A stretch of 64,000 bases of DNA from Ornithinibacillus salinisoli (GCF_042682545.1 NZ_JBHUHQ010000009.1), one strand, 5' to 3'. Positions 45,250 through 54,437 are shown, counted from the stretch's first letter. Numbers and translations are program-made. The notes: generated from the sequence alone by a model not told the origin.

Positions 45250-45810
45250 CTATGAAGCATGTCGATACAACTTTAAAAACTCTGGGATATATAAAATAAA
45301 TGACAGACCAAGAAAAACTCCAGTAGTTACCATTAATATTGCAGCTGTACTAGGATTGATCTCCGGAATTGCGATTAGTAGAAATGTTGCTGCATAAAAA
45401 ACTGCAGTAGATACTTTTCCGAACCACATAGCACCATCAAGTTTCTTTCCCTTTTTCAAAAGCACTAGTCCGTTTATCCCCATGAATAGCTCTTTGATGA
45501 CAAATAATACAATCAGAATCCAAATATGTGGATAGTGAAATACGAGACAAATAATAATGGCCATTTGCGTTAATTTGTCAGCGATTGGATCTACTACTTT
45601 ACCCAGATCTGTTACTTGATTGAACCTTCGTGCTATTAATCCATCAAACATATCGGTTAACCCGGACAATAGAATAATAAGTGCTGCTATATAATAGTCG
45701 CTTACATCTGTTGCTGTTATGTAAAAGTAAATAAATACCGGAATTAAAATAAGTCTCAAATATGATAAGATATTTGGAATTGTAAATAGCTCTTTTGTTG
45801 TAACTCTCAT
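45250..45810 (-). CDS. pgsA: CDP-alcohol phosphatidyltransferase (PgsA-like)
   Basis: 186 residues, membrane protein with about five helices. The family motif D-G-x2-A-R-x8-G-x3-D-x3-D is seen as DGLIARRFNQVTDLGKVVDP IADK. The start MRVTTKELFTIPNILSYLRL is typical of glycerophosphate transferases that make phosphatidylglycerophosphate. GGGGGAATTAAGT precedes the ATG. In many Bacilli the main pgsA is elsewhere, so this may be a second copy; cardiolipin synthase-like activity is an alternative. Confidence 0.8.
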   Translation of the reverse strand: MRVTTKELFTIPNILSYLRLILIPVFIYFYITATDVSDYYIAALIILLSGLTDMFDGLIARRFNQVTDLGKVVDPIADKLTQMAIIICLVFHYPHIWILIVLFVIKELFMGINGLVLLKKGKKLDGAMWFGKVSTAVFYAATFLLIAIPEINPSTAAILMVTTGVFLGLSFILYIPEFLKLYRHAS

Positions 45811-45992
45811 ACTTAATTCCCCCTACAACCAAATACGATGTTATTCTATGAAAAGTTTCAGATAAAATAATTGTATCCCTATTATGAAATTATTCAAATT
45901 TTCTACCTCGAGATAGAATATGACAAAATTCGACGAGTGACAGGCACTCTATTATGCTAAAATATTCTTAACGTTTTGTAAGGGGGAATTTG

Positions 45993-46826
45993 ATGGTTGA
46001 TGAGATTGTTACATGTATGGCGTCAAATAATGATATGTCTGATATACAACGAATACAAACGGAACACCGTGTAAAACTTGCTGAATTTTGGGGGGTAAAA
46101 GCTGGTGCTAGAGTATTAGAAATAGGTTGTGGACAAGGTGATACGACGGCAGTACTAGCACATTTTGTTAAGGAAAATGGCTTTGTGCATGGGGTGGATA
46201 TTGGCTCCCGGGCATATGGTGCGCCTATTACATTAGGTGAATCAGCGGATTATATTATGCGATCAGCGCTAGGGAAACAAGTTAAAATGGAGTTTGAGAT
46301 AGATATATTAGCATCAGAAGTAGAATTTCCCATCAATTCCTTTGATTATATTGTCCTATCTCATTGCTCGTGGTATTTAGAATCACATGAAGCGCTTTTA
46401 TCCATCTTAAAGAAGATAAGAAAATGGGGAAAACAGCTATGTTTCGCAGAGTGGGATACGAATATTAATACGATTGAGCAATATCCACATGTATTGGCGG
46501 TCCTCATACAAGCGCAATATGAGTCTTTCAAACAAACTAGTGAGGCAAATGTACGAACTCTTTTCACACCAAGTGATATTAGAAAACTAGCATCAGAGGC
46601 CGGGTGGAAAATAGAAAACGAGGATTCAATTTACTCCCCTAAACTTCAAGATGGCGAATGGGAAGTCGGACAAGTTCTATCTGAATTTGAAACAGAATTG
46701 AATCACCTTAATGACATGCCAGAGAAATTAGCATCACTCATTAAATCTGAAGTATCCATACTGAAAGACCACATCCAAAAACAAGAAATGAAACCCCTAT
46801 CAACATTTACCTTTACAGCTCGGTAA
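45993..46826 (+). CDS. Class I SAM-dependent methyltransferase
   Basis: 277 residues. Motif I VLEIGCGQGDTTAVLAHF near residue 40, VHGVDIGS (motif II), and FDYIVLSHCSWYL (motif IV). The C-terminal part is helical. Substrate unknown. The start is the ATG at 45993 with AGGGGGAAT; a GTGACAGGCAC repeat lies at 45937. Convergent with the following membrane protein gene. Confidence 0.78.
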   Translation: MVDEIVTCMASNNDMSDIQRIQTEHRVKLAEFWGVKAGARVLEIGCGQGDTTAVLAHFVKENGFVHGVDIGSRAYGAPITLGESADYIMRSALGKQVKMEFEIDILASEVEFPINSFDYIVLSHCSWYLESHEALLSILKKIRKWGKQLCFAEWDTNINTIEQYPHVLAVLIQAQYESFKQTSEANVRTLFTPSDIRKLASEAGWKIENEDSIYSPKLQDGEWEVGQVLSEFETELNHLNDMPEKLASLIKSEVSILKDHIQKQEMKPLSTFTFTAR

Positions 46827-46827
46827 A

Positions 46828-46866
46828 GTGCCAGGCACCTGTAATATTTTTACAGGTGCCTGGCAC
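46828..46866. terminator. Perfect 17-bp palindrome between convergent genes
   Basis: 46828-46844 pairs perfectly with 46850-46866 around TATTT. It is a variant (GTGCCAGGCAC) of the GTGACAGGCAC repeat and probably terminates from both sides. Confidence 0.85.
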
Positions 46867-46879
46867 CGACATTCCGACA

Positions 46880-47629
46880 TTATTTTTTCCTCAATGAGAG
46901 TGCTAAAAAGATACCTATTCCGATGAATGTTAGGATGGAACTGATAATTGCTTGTGTGTCTATTCGGAATGCTGTAAATGATAACAAATATTCAGGAATG
47001 ATTACTAGAGCTATCATAATAATTATGATCGGGGTCCTCGCCCAAATGGAAACGCCGATTAAGAACAGTGTAATCAAGCTAGTAATAATAATAGTGCCTA
47101 GGACCCCGAAGTCAATTGTTGGAGTTTCAACTACTTGATTGGCAAATATTAAACCAAGAAATAATATAATTGGTAATCCACCAGGAATAGTTAATATTAA
47201 AATTTGCTTTACCGTTGAAAAATTGTTACCTGATACATATTTAAAGGCACCAAATAGTATACCCAATGATACTAGTACAATGAAAGAATGTCCGATGATC
47301 TCTAGTATCGAATAGGATAGTGTTCCCTCCAACAGACCTCGATAAATAGCAAAAGAAAAAGAACCAATGATGATAATAAAAATATACTTCACCCATGCAC
47401 GATAATCGATTACCATTTCATTAGATACCATTTGCATATACTCTTTAGGTGAATTGCCTATTATTTTTTCAATAGGTTTACCATTTTTCTCTGCTTCTGC
47501 AAGGTGAATTTCAAGTTCAGTAGCTATTTCATCAATTTCCTCTGATTTTTTACCACTTGAAAATAAATAGATACGTAAGTCATCTAGAAATCTTTTACTT
47601 TTATCAGATAGGTTTACTTCATTATTCAT
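46880..47629 (-). CDS. HAAS-domain membrane protein partner of a PadR regulator
   Basis: 249 residues. An N-terminal soluble helical HAAS-type domain (1-75, with KSKRFLDDLRIYLFSSGKKS and EEIDEIATELEIHLAEAEKN) is followed by five or six membrane helices. Such proteins are usually encoded beside PadR regulators and may serve as membrane sensors or regulated targets. The start overlaps the padR stop by eight bases. Confidence 0.72.
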   Translation of the reverse strand: MNNEVNLSDKSKRFLDDLRIYLFSSGKKSEEIDEIATELEIHLAEAEKNGKPIEKIIGNSPKEYMQMVSNEMVIDYRAWVKYIFIIIIGSFSFAIYRGLLEGTLSYSILEIIGHSFIVLVSLGILFGAFKYVSGNNFSTVKQILILTIPGGLPIILFLGLIFANQVVETPTIDFGVLGTIIITSLITLFLIGVSIWARTPIIIIMIALVIIPEYLLSFTAFRIDTQAIISSILTFIGIGIFLALSLRKK

Positions 47630-47987
47630 CGAAAACTTCCCCCTTTAATAGTGTTGATGTATGTGATTCGTTTTTCAACACGCGATTCACATTAGTCTCT
47701 AAATAACTCCACCGTTCCTTGAACTTTTCTAACTCTTTTTCTCCCTTTGGCGTAAGGGAATAATATTTTCTTCTTGGACCAGCAGTCGACTTTTTTAAAG
47801 AAGCAGTTACCAATTCTTCTTTCTGCATACGCATGAGCAATGGATAAATTGTGCCTTCGCTAAAGGAATCAAACCCATATCCTTCAAGCTTTTCAGCAAG
47901 CTCGTAACCATAAACCTCTTTATCTTTAATAATTGCTAACAAACATCCATCCAAAATACCTTTAAGCATCTGAGTCGTTGACACCAA
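47622..47987 (-). CDS. PadR-family transcription regulator
   Basis: 121 residues. PadR winged-helix plan: LKGILDGCLLAIIKDKEVYG, YELAEKLEGYGFDSFSEGTI YPLLMRM, and RRKYYSLTPKGEKELEKF. TTG at 47987 or GTG at 47984 follow an AGAGGTG site. The upstream region has three CTTGTAATACAAG operators and a matching promoter. Confidence 0.87.
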   Translation of the reverse strand: MVSTTQMLKGILDGCLLAIIKDKEVYGYELAEKLEGYGFDSFSEGTIYPLLMRMQKEELVTASLKKSTAGPRRKYYSLTPKGEKELEKFKERWSYLETNVNRVLKNESHTSTLLKGEVFDE

Positions 47988-48007
47988 GCGTTCACCTCTT
48001 TACATGC

Positions 48008-48094
48008 CTTGTAATACAAGGGTAATGACCGAAATATATACCTTGCAATACAAGATATACTCCAAGTATACAAAATAATACCTTGTAATACAAG
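48008..48094 (-). promoter_or_regulatory. PadR promoter with three palindromic operators
   Basis: CTTGTAATACAAG occurs at 48008-48020 and 48082-48094, and CTTGCAATACAAG at 48042-48054; starts are 34 and 40 bases apart. On the minus strand a promoter reads TTGTAT (48093-48088), 17-base spacer, TATACT (48070-48065). Operator 3 covers the -35, operator 2 lies just after the start point, operator 1 is near the ribosome site. This is a clear autorepression design. Confidence 0.78.
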
Positions 48095-48145
48095 ATAAAA
48101 CTCACTCCAACCATTCGACAAAACTCGACCGGTGACAGGCACCTA

Positions 48146-48228
48146 GTGATTATTTTTGATTGTTTATGATTAACTATGAAAGAAAATGATTGTTTATGAT
48201 TGACTGTTGGAAGCGTTTTATATATTAT
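48146..48228 (+). promoter_or_regulatory. fru promoter with FruR-type repeats and a cre
   Basis: TTGACT (48200-48205), a 17-base spacer, TATTAT (48223-48228). The spacer contains TTGGAAGCGTTTTATA (48207-48222), close to the CcpA cre consensus. Upstream, GATTGTTTATGATT occurs twice (48158-48171 and 48188-48201), 30 bases apart (three helix turns), with a weaker GATTATTTTTGATT at 48148. These are likely FruR operators. A GTGACAGGCAC repeat lies at 48132. Confidence 0.75.
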
Positions 48229-48299
48229 GTAAGTAAGATCTGGAACAAAATATAGATGCATTAACATCCATAGCTGAACTATTAATGGAGGTGTTGTAA

Positions 48300-49052
48300 T
48301 TGATAACAGCAGAAAGACATCGAATCATCCTACAATTATTAGAGCAAAACAATATAGTGCGAATCCATGAGCTAGTTGAGGAGTTACATTCATCCGAATC
48401 AACGATACGTCGTGATCTAAGTGAATTAGAAAAGAAAAACAAATTAAAACGAGTGCATGGTGGGGCATCCCTTTTACATCAGAAAAGGGAAGAGCCAAGT
48501 GTTTTGGAAAAATCAACAAAAAACCTATCTGAAAAGAAACTAGTTGCTAAATATGCAGCAAGTCTCATAAAAGATAACGACTGTATTTATTTAGATGCGG
48601 GTACAACGACATATCAAATGATTCCATATATAAAAGCAAAGGACATTACCGTTGTAACGAATGGTCCGAATCACTTAAAGCCCTTACTAGAAAGAGGAAT
48701 TCATACGTATCTACTAGGAGGCTTCGTTAAACCGAGAACGGAAGCATTAATCGGACAATTAGCCATTGAAAGCTTACGGAAATTCCGATTTGATAAAACC
48801 TTTATTGGGATCAATGGCATTCATCTGAATTATGGTTATACAACGCCAGATCCTGAAGAGGCAGCATTAAAAGAAATAGCTATCAAGCAAGGTCAACAAG
48901 TTTATGCATTGGCCGATCATACGAAGTTTCACGAAGTGACATTTACAAAAATTGCTGAACTTGAGGATGCCGTTATTATTACAAATGAAACAGATCAAGA
49001 AACTTTAACAGACTTTAGAGAAAAAACAAGTATTGAGGTTGTAGAAAAATGA
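48300..49052 (+). CDS. fruR: DeoR-family fructose operon repressor
   Basis: 250 residues. Winged helix with IHELVEELHSSESTIRRDLS and LKRVHGGAS; sensor domain with LDAGTTTYQMIPYI, VVTNGPNHLKPLL, LLGGFVKPRTEALIG and YALADHTKFH. The start is TTG with GGAGGTG. The first gene of the fruRKA operon; its stop overlaps fruK by four bases. Fructose 1-phosphate is the known inducer of the family. Confidence 0.92.
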   Translation: MITAERHRIILQLLEQNNIVRIHELVEELHSSESTIRRDLSELEKKNKLKRVHGGASLLHQKREEPSVLEKSTKNLSEKKLVAKYAASLIKDNDCIYLDAGTTTYQMIPYIKAKDITVVTNGPNHLKPLLERGIHTYLLGGFVKPRTEALIGQLAIESLRKFRFDKTFIGINGIHLNYGYTTPDPEEAALKEIAIKQGQQVYALADHTKFHEVTFTKIAELEDAVIITNETDQETLTDFREKTSIEVVEK

Positions 49053-49960
49053 TATATACATGCACATTGAATCCATCTGTCGACTATCAAATTGAAACCA
49101 AACAACTAGATCTCGGATCCCTAAATCGTGTGGAGAATACAGCGTTTTACCCGGGGGGGAAAGGAATCAATGTTTCACGTGTCCTAAGGAACTTAGATGT
49201 AGACTCTATCGCATTAGGGTTTATTGGAGGATTCACGGGGACTTTCATCCTTGAAAAGCTACATGAAGAAGGAGTTAAAACTGATTTTGTCATCCATAAT
49301 GAACCAACTCGGATGAATATGAAAATAAAAACTATGGATGGAGAAACAGAAGTTAATGGTAGTGGAGCTACAATATCTGTGGATGAGCAAAACCAACTCA
49401 TAGACAAGGTAAAACAATTGAATGAAAATGATTACTTCGTTCTTTCTGGCAGCTTACCTCCGTCTATCTCATTTGATTTTTACGAAACATTATCGTCCAT
49501 TTGTAGTGAAAAAGGTGTATCACTTGTTCTGGATATACCAAATCGCTCATTAAAAAAATTATTGAAATATCGTCCATTCTTAATCAAACCGAATCAAGCC
49601 GAACTAAGCGAAATATTAGGAGTGGAAATCAATACCAAACAAGAAGCAATGGAAGGTGCGAAGGAGCTTATTCAATTAGGTGCAACAAATGTAATAGTCT
49701 CCATGGGAAGTGAAGGTGCGGTGTTTATAAACAATCAACACACTGCAGAAGCCGAAAATCCAATCGGGACGTTAAAAAGTTCTGTAGGTGCTGGAGACTC
49801 ATTAGTAGGTGGGTTCCTTGCATCCTATATAAACGAACATAACTTCTTAAAAGCATTTAAATACGGTGTAGCATCTGGAAGCGCAACAGCATTTTCGAAT
49901 GACCTATGTAAAAATTCCGAAGTGGAGAAATTGGTGTCAAAGGTTTTAATTACGGAGTAA
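49049..49960 (+). CDS. fruK: 1-phosphofructokinase
   Basis: 303 residues, PfkB family. YTCTLNPSVDYQIETKQLDL at the start, FYPGGKGINVSRVLRNL, and near the end the catalytic GTLKSSVGAGDSLVGGFLAS anion-hole motif (Asp base). It phosphorylates fructose 1-phosphate to the 1,6-bisphosphate. It is coupled to fruR and followed by fruA after 16 bases. Confidence 0.93.
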   Translation: MIYTCTLNPSVDYQIETKQLDLGSLNRVENTAFYPGGKGINVSRVLRNLDVDSIALGFIGGFTGTFILEKLHEEGVKTDFVIHNEPTRMNMKIKTMDGETEVNGSGATISVDEQNQLIDKVKQLNENDYFVLSGSLPPSISFDFYETLSSICSEKGVSLVLDIPNRSLKKLLKYRPFLIKPNQAELSEILGVEINTKQEAMEGAKELIQLGATNVIVSMGSEGAVFINNQHTAEAENPIGTLKSSVGAGDSLVGGFLASYINEHNFLKAFKYGVASGSATAFSNDLCKNSEVEKLVSKVLITE

Positions 49961-49976
49961 AGGGGAGGAAAACGAG

Positions 49977-51848
49977 ATGAAAATTACAGAATTACTAAAA
50001 CAAGACACAATCATCGTCGACTTACAAGCTTCATCTAAGTCAGATGTTATCGATGAACTAGTAGAAAAACTAGACGCTGCTAGTAGATTAAAAGACAAAG
50101 AAGAATTCAAAAAAGCAATTTGGGCAAGAGAAGAACAAGGGACAACAGGAATTGGGGAAGGTGTAGCAATCCCCCATGCAAAAACAAATGCGGTAAAAAC
50201 TCCTGCGATTGTATTCGGAAAATCGAAAACAGGTGTGGACTACGGAGCACTAGATCAACAGCCGAGTCATTTATTCTTTATGATCGCGGCAAGTGAAGGT
50301 GCGAATAATGATCATTTAGATTCACTAGCTAGATTATCTTCCATGTTAATGGATGTATCATTTAGACAACAATTATTAGATGCTACTTCTGCGGAGGAAA
50401 TTTTATCACTAATCGATCAAAAGGAAAAAGAAAGATTAGAGGATGAGGAAGGAAGTGCAGAAGTAGTAAAAGGCAAAAAAATCCTGGCCGTAACAGCATG
50501 TCCAACAGGAATTGCCCACACCTACATGGCAGCAGATGCTCTAAAAGCAAAAGCGAAAGAAATAGGTGTAGATATTAAAGTTGAAACACGTGGTTCAGGT
50601 GGAGCAAAAAACGTCCTTACTGATAAGGAAATCAAGGAAGCAGATGGGATTATAGTAGCTGCTGATACAAAGGTTGATATGGACCGTTTTAATGGCAAGC
50701 CGGTAATTCAAACTGCAGTAGCTGATGGAATTCGTAAGCCAGAAGAACTTATTAACAAAATTATAAGTGGTAGTGCACCTATTTATCGAGGTGGAGAAAA
50801 ATCATCTGATTCCTCTATTGAAGGAGGTAAAGGACAAAACGCATTTTATAAACACTTAATGAACGGTGTTTCGAACATGCTTCCATTTGTTGTAGGTGGT
50901 GGTATATTAATAGCAATCGGATTCTTGTTTGGAATTGAGTCACATATACCTGGAAAAGAAGGATATAACAAATTTGCTGAGGCGCTGAATACCATTGGTG
51001 GCGGAAATGCATTTGGATTAATGATTCCTGTCTTAGCAGGTTTTATCGCCATGAGTATAGCGGATCGACCAGGTTTAGCACCAGGTATGGTCGGTGGATT
51101 TATGGCAGCACAAGGTGATTCTGGATTTATTGGTGGTATTATTGCTGGTTTCTTAGCCGGATATATTGTTGTAGGGTTGAAAGAGTTATTGAAAAATTTA
51201 CCACAATCACTGGAAGGTATTAAAGCTGTTTTACTGTATCCGTTATTAAGTATTTTTATAACAGGTATGATTATGTTCTTTGTTGTTGAAAAACCAGTAG
51301 GTGGATTTAATTCACTGTTAAGTGATTGGTTATCAGGTATGGGAACAGGAAATGCGGTAATACTTGGGTTAATCCTAGGAGGAATGATGGCAATCGATAT
51401 GGGTGGGCCAATTAACAAAGCTGCTTATACATTTGGTATTGCTATGATCGCAGATGGCATTCTCGGACCACATGCTGCCATCATGGCAGGGGGAATGGTT
51501 CCTCCACTTGGAATCGCATTAGCTACTGTTTTATTCTCTAGAAAATTCACGAAGCAAGAAAGAGATGCAGGAAAAACTAACTTCATTATGGGTGCATCCT
51601 TCATAACGGAAGGTGCTATTCCATTTGCAGCAGCTGATCCAGGACGAGTAATTCCGTCTGTTGTTGCCGGTTCAGCGGTAGCCGGAGCGCTTTCCATGTT
51701 ATTCGGAATTGGGTTACCAGCACCACACGGTGGCATATTCGTACTCCCAATAATTGAAGGAAATCCATTGTTTTATCTATTAGCGGTTGTGATTGGTGCG
51801 ATAATAACAGCAGCTATGTTGGGGATTTTGAAGAAGGATTTAAAGTAA
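49977..51848 (+). CDS. fruA: PTS fructose transporter EIIABC
   Basis: 623 residues, three domains. EIIA (1-150) with phospho-His in GVAIPHAKTNAV; EIIB (about 160-260) with phospho-Cys in LAVTACPTGIAHTYMAADAL; EIIC (about 280-623) with GVSNMLPFVVGGGILIAIGF and DMGGPINKAAYTF. It imports fructose as fructose 1-phosphate for FruK. It is followed by a strong terminator. Confidence 0.94.
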   Translation: MKITELLKQDTIIVDLQASSKSDVIDELVEKLDAASRLKDKEEFKKAIWAREEQGTTGIGEGVAIPHAKTNAVKTPAIVFGKSKTGVDYGALDQQPSHLFFMIAASEGANNDHLDSLARLSSMLMDVSFRQQLLDATSAEEILSLIDQKEKERLEDEEGSAEVVKGKKILAVTACPTGIAHTYMAADALKAKAKEIGVDIKVETRGSGGAKNVLTDKEIKEADGIIVAADTKVDMDRFNGKPVIQTAVADGIRKPEELINKIISGSAPIYRGGEKSSDSSIEGGKGQNAFYKHLMNGVSNMLPFVVGGGILIAIGFLFGIESHIPGKEGYNKFAEALNTIGGGNAFGLMIPVLAGFIAMSIADRPGLAPGMVGGFMAAQGDSGFIGGIIAGFLAGYIVVGLKELLKNLPQSLEGIKAVLLYPLLSIFITGMIMFFVVEKPVGGFNSLLSDWLSGMGTGNAVILGLILGGMMAIDMGGPINKAAYTFGIAMIADGILGPHAAIMAGGMVPPLGIALATVLFSRKFTKQERDAGKTNFIMGASFITEGAIPFAAADPGRVIPSVVAGSAVAGALSMLFGIGLPAPHGGIFVLPIIEGNPLFYLLAVVIGAIITAAMLGILKKDLK

Positions 51849-51898
51849 GTCACCAAAATCTCTGAATGAAAAATTGCTAGGTTATAAATTAGAATAGG

Positions 51899-51934
51899 AA
51901 CCCCTTCTACATTTGGTGTGGAAGGGGTTTTTTA
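51899..51934 (+). terminator. Terminator of the fru operon
   Basis: AACCCCTTC (51899-51907), extended by four further pairs, pairs with GAAGGGGTT (51921-51929); six T follow. Confidence 0.9.
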
Positions 51935-52280
51935 TGAAAAAGAGGAAGGATAATCGGAATAATACTAGTAGATATTGTTTTATGATCGAATATAATCTAC
52001 TGCACCTGTAAATCAGTACTTTAGGAGGAAAAAAGTTAAAAACAAAGATACATTTGCACCATGTTTTACCATTTTAAATATGATATTGTATTACTATCTG
52101 AAAGCGGAAAAGAAAGGAGAATATAAATCATATCCGGTGATTTTAGGATTTCACAACATCATCAAATGCAAAACGCACGTTTGGTGGTGGAAAAGCGATC
52201 TAAATGCAGTCTACATACATAATCCCAAAAATCTAAGGCAAAATACTCCTATAATTCAACCAAAATTATGGGAGGTAAAT
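51935..52280. other. Spacer upstream of the 90-residue gene
   Basis: A frame open from 52080 is in phase with the gene at 52281 but has no ribosome site. An AGGAGG at 52023 has no start codon after it. I see no other element. Confidence 0.4.
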
Positions 52281-52553
52281 ATGTCACATAATCTACATCA
52301 ACAATTACAGCAGGCAAGTAAGCAAATAAAAGATGCTCAACGAGCCGTTTTGGAAGCACAGGGGTCAGACCCCGAACTTATACATCAAGCAAATGAACTA
52401 CTTCTGCAAGCAGACGAGATATTGCAAAACGCAAGTGAACAGGCTGGGATAGAAGCTACCGAGAATCCACAATTTCAACAGGCATATGAAGAGTTACATG
52501 ATATTCGTCAACAAGTTCAAGAAGCACATCAAAATAATAACGATGTATTATAA
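52281..52553 (+). CDS. Small helical Gln-rich protein of unknown function (90 aa)
   Basis: MSHNLHQQLQQASKQIKDAQ, then ELLLQADEILQNASEQAGIE and a C-terminal helix; very rich in Gln, Ala and Glu, no Cys, no membrane segment. The GGAGGT is in front of the ATG at 52281. The longer frame from 52080 is rejected. I do not recognise the family; it may be a spore or stress-related small protein. Confidence 0.6.
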   Translation: MSHNLHQQLQQASKQIKDAQRAVLEAQGSDPELIHQANELLLQADEILQNASEQAGIEATENPQFQQAYEELHDIRQQVQEAHQNNNDVL

Positions 52554-52793
52554 GGGAAGAAGGGAAACTTCAAATTAGTGAGGTTTTCTCTTCATAGGCT
52601 ATATTAATTCCTAATGACCTAGTCGCGTAGTAGGTTGACTGAAAGCAATATTTGTAATAAAATTATCTTTAATTAAAGATATATCAATTAATAATATAGC
52701 TTTCCATTACACATGATTCTCGATACAAAGAGTTTCATCAGTTTTTTAGATAGATTAAGTACTTTTTCGGCAAAAGATAAGGAGGAACGGGCA

Positions 52794-53192
52794 ATGGTAA
52801 AACTTTTTATTACACCAAGCTGTACATCTTGTAGGAAAGCAAAAGCATGGCTACAAGAATATAATATCCCGTTTACAGAACGAAATATTATTTCTGATCC
52901 ATTAACCTTAGACGAGATTAAAGAAATCCTTCGCCTGACTGAGGATGGAACAGATGAAATTATTTCAACACGTTCCAAGGTGTTTCAAGAGATAGATGTA
53001 AATATTGATCAGTTATCCATAAGTGATTTATATAGCCTTATCCAAAAAAATCCTACAATCATAAAAAGACCTATTATACTTGATGAAAAACGTCTACAAG
53101 TAGGTTACAACGAAGATGAGATACGTAGCTTTTTACCCAGATCTGTTCGTACAATCCAATTACAAGAAGCTCAAAAAATCGTTAATTTATAG
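52794..53192 (+). CDS. spx: Spx-family transcriptional regulator
   Basis: 132 residues, ArsC/Spx fold. Redox switch CTSC (residues 10-13), RNA polymerase-binding loop, EDGTDEIISTRSKVFQ, and RRPIILDEKRLQVGYNEDEI as in Spx (here KRPIILDEKR). Spx binds the alpha subunit of RNA polymerase under thiol stress. The frame is open from 52713, but GGAGGAACGGGCA precedes the ATG at 52794. Bacilli may have more than one Spx; this may be a paralogue. Confidence 0.92.
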   Translation: MVKLFITPSCTSCRKAKAWLQEYNIPFTERNIISDPLTLDEIKEILRLTEDGTDEIISTRSKVFQEIDVNIDQLSISDLYSLIQKNPTIIKRPIILDEKRLQVGYNEDEIRSFLPRSVRTIQLQEAQKIVNL

Positions 53193-53203
53193 ATAACAAT
53201 GAA

Positions 53204-53245
53204 AGAGACTCGGTGAAGAAAAGATCTTTAGCTGAGTCTCTTTTT
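53204..53245 (+). terminator. Terminator after spx
   Basis: AGAGACTC (53204-53211) pairs with GAGTCTCT (53234-53241), then TTTT. Confidence 0.8.
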
Positions 53246-53346
53246 CTATGTACTTATAATCGCCTAGAATTGCTCAACCTCTAACGCTAATAAGTAGTAT
53301 TCAAACATGGCGTCATTTAGTATAGTTACATAAAAGAGGTGTTAAT

Positions 53347-54003
53347 ATGTTTGAGCGAATAATAGAAAAATACCGTCAAGATTTAACAAATTATTGTAAA
53401 ATGCTAACAGGAACACCTTGGGATGCGGAAGACTTATTTCAAGAAACAATGATTAAAACCTTCGATCATAAGGATAAACTATTGCATCACCCAAATCCCA
53501 AAGCATATATGTTCAGAGTAGCCTCAACGACCTGGATCGATTTTTGCCGCAAAAGAAAAGTGGACCTAGACATAGATGAAAAAAAGGTCATGGAATTAAG
53601 CACAGAAGATGCAGATCCTACCGTACTTCATGAAGTGATCGAAGATTTTGCTTCTTCATTACCTCCAAAACAAGCTGTCGTTATTTTACTTATGGATGTT
53701 TTTAAATATACCTCAAGAGAAACTGCAGAAATGATAAACTCAACAATTAGTGCAGTAAAGTCAACATTACATCGTGGAAGAAAAAATATACAGAATCGCC
53801 ATCGAAAAATAGTTAGGGAGTCAACACCATTAGAATTAATAAAGGCATTTCAAGAAGCAATGAAAGATAATGACCCTACATTGATTAGTATAGCGTACAA
53901 AAATATTATAAATAATGGCTTTCAGATTCATTTTAACAGAAATAAAAACTGGTTCACCATACATGATCCAGAAGGAAATAGGATTGGAATTATTCATTCA
54001 TAA
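53347..54003 (+). CDS. ECF-type RNA polymerase sigma factor
   Basis: 218 residues. Region 2: YRQDLTNYCKMLTGTPWDAE and DLFQETMIKTFDHKDKL, PKAYMFRVASTTWIDFCRKR; region 4: LPPKQAVVILLMDVFKYTSR and ETAEMINSTISAVKSTLHRG. A C-terminal extension of about 55 residues (AFQEAMKDNDPTLISIAYKN) resembles the SnoaL-like tail of SigJ-type factors. No anti-sigma gene follows. A VOC gene lies 77 bases downstream. Confidence 0.83.
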   Translation: MFERIIEKYRQDLTNYCKMLTGTPWDAEDLFQETMIKTFDHKDKLLHHPNPKAYMFRVASTTWIDFCRKRKVDLDIDEKKVMELSTEDADPTVLHEVIEDFASSLPPKQAVVILLMDVFKYTSRETAEMINSTISAVKSTLHRGRKNIQNRHRKIVRESTPLELIKAFQEAMKDNDPTLISIAYKNIINNGFQIHFNRNKNWFTIHDPEGNRIGIIHS

Positions 54004-54080
54004 ATTTTTTCACTTTTTGCGCATCCATTTCGATAACTTATTCGTTTCTTAAGTGAATATAGATAGAAAGGGGAATAATA

Positions 54081-54437
54081 ATGCTTGTCAAAAACCGAAT
54101 TGACTGCTGTTTTATTCATTTAGTAGACTTTGAAAACTCAAAAGAATGGTACAAAAATATTTTTGGGTTTGATGTAAAGGTAGAAGGAGAAGGATTTCTT
54201 GAATTTGATCTAGATGGTCCGCCTTTAATTCTGCTACAAGCACAGGTTGAGAAAATCACACCTCTACCTTATTCTGTTTTCTTTTTTGAGACTATGGATG
54301 TGGAAAAAACACAGCAAACTTTGAAAGAAAAGGGAGCCAAAGTAGGTGACATTGAAAATTTTGGAGGTTCCATGAGAGGTTGTCACTTCTATGATCCAGA
54401 GGGAAATATGCTATTAGCTTGTACAAGTAAAGAATAA
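54081..54437 (+). CDS. VOC (glyoxalase-fold) protein
   Basis: 118 residues. RIDCCFIHLVDFENSKEWYK and FFETMDVEKTQQTLKEKGAK, ending FYDPEGNMLLACTSKE, the usual VOC end. The E of the final EGN and the H of FIHLV are in the metal positions. It follows an ECF sigma gene, a pairing that also occurs at 22592-24880. Confidence 0.78.
   Translation: MLVKNRIDCCFIHLVDFENSKEWYKNIFGFDVKVEGEGFLEFDLDGPPLILLQAQVEKITPLPYSVFFFETMDVEKTQQTLKEKGAKVGDIENFGGSMRGCHFYDPEGNMLLACTSKE

Noticed and set aside
52080..52280. N-terminal extension of the 90-residue protein
   Set aside because: In frame but without a ribosome site, whereas GGAGGT precedes the ATG at 52281.
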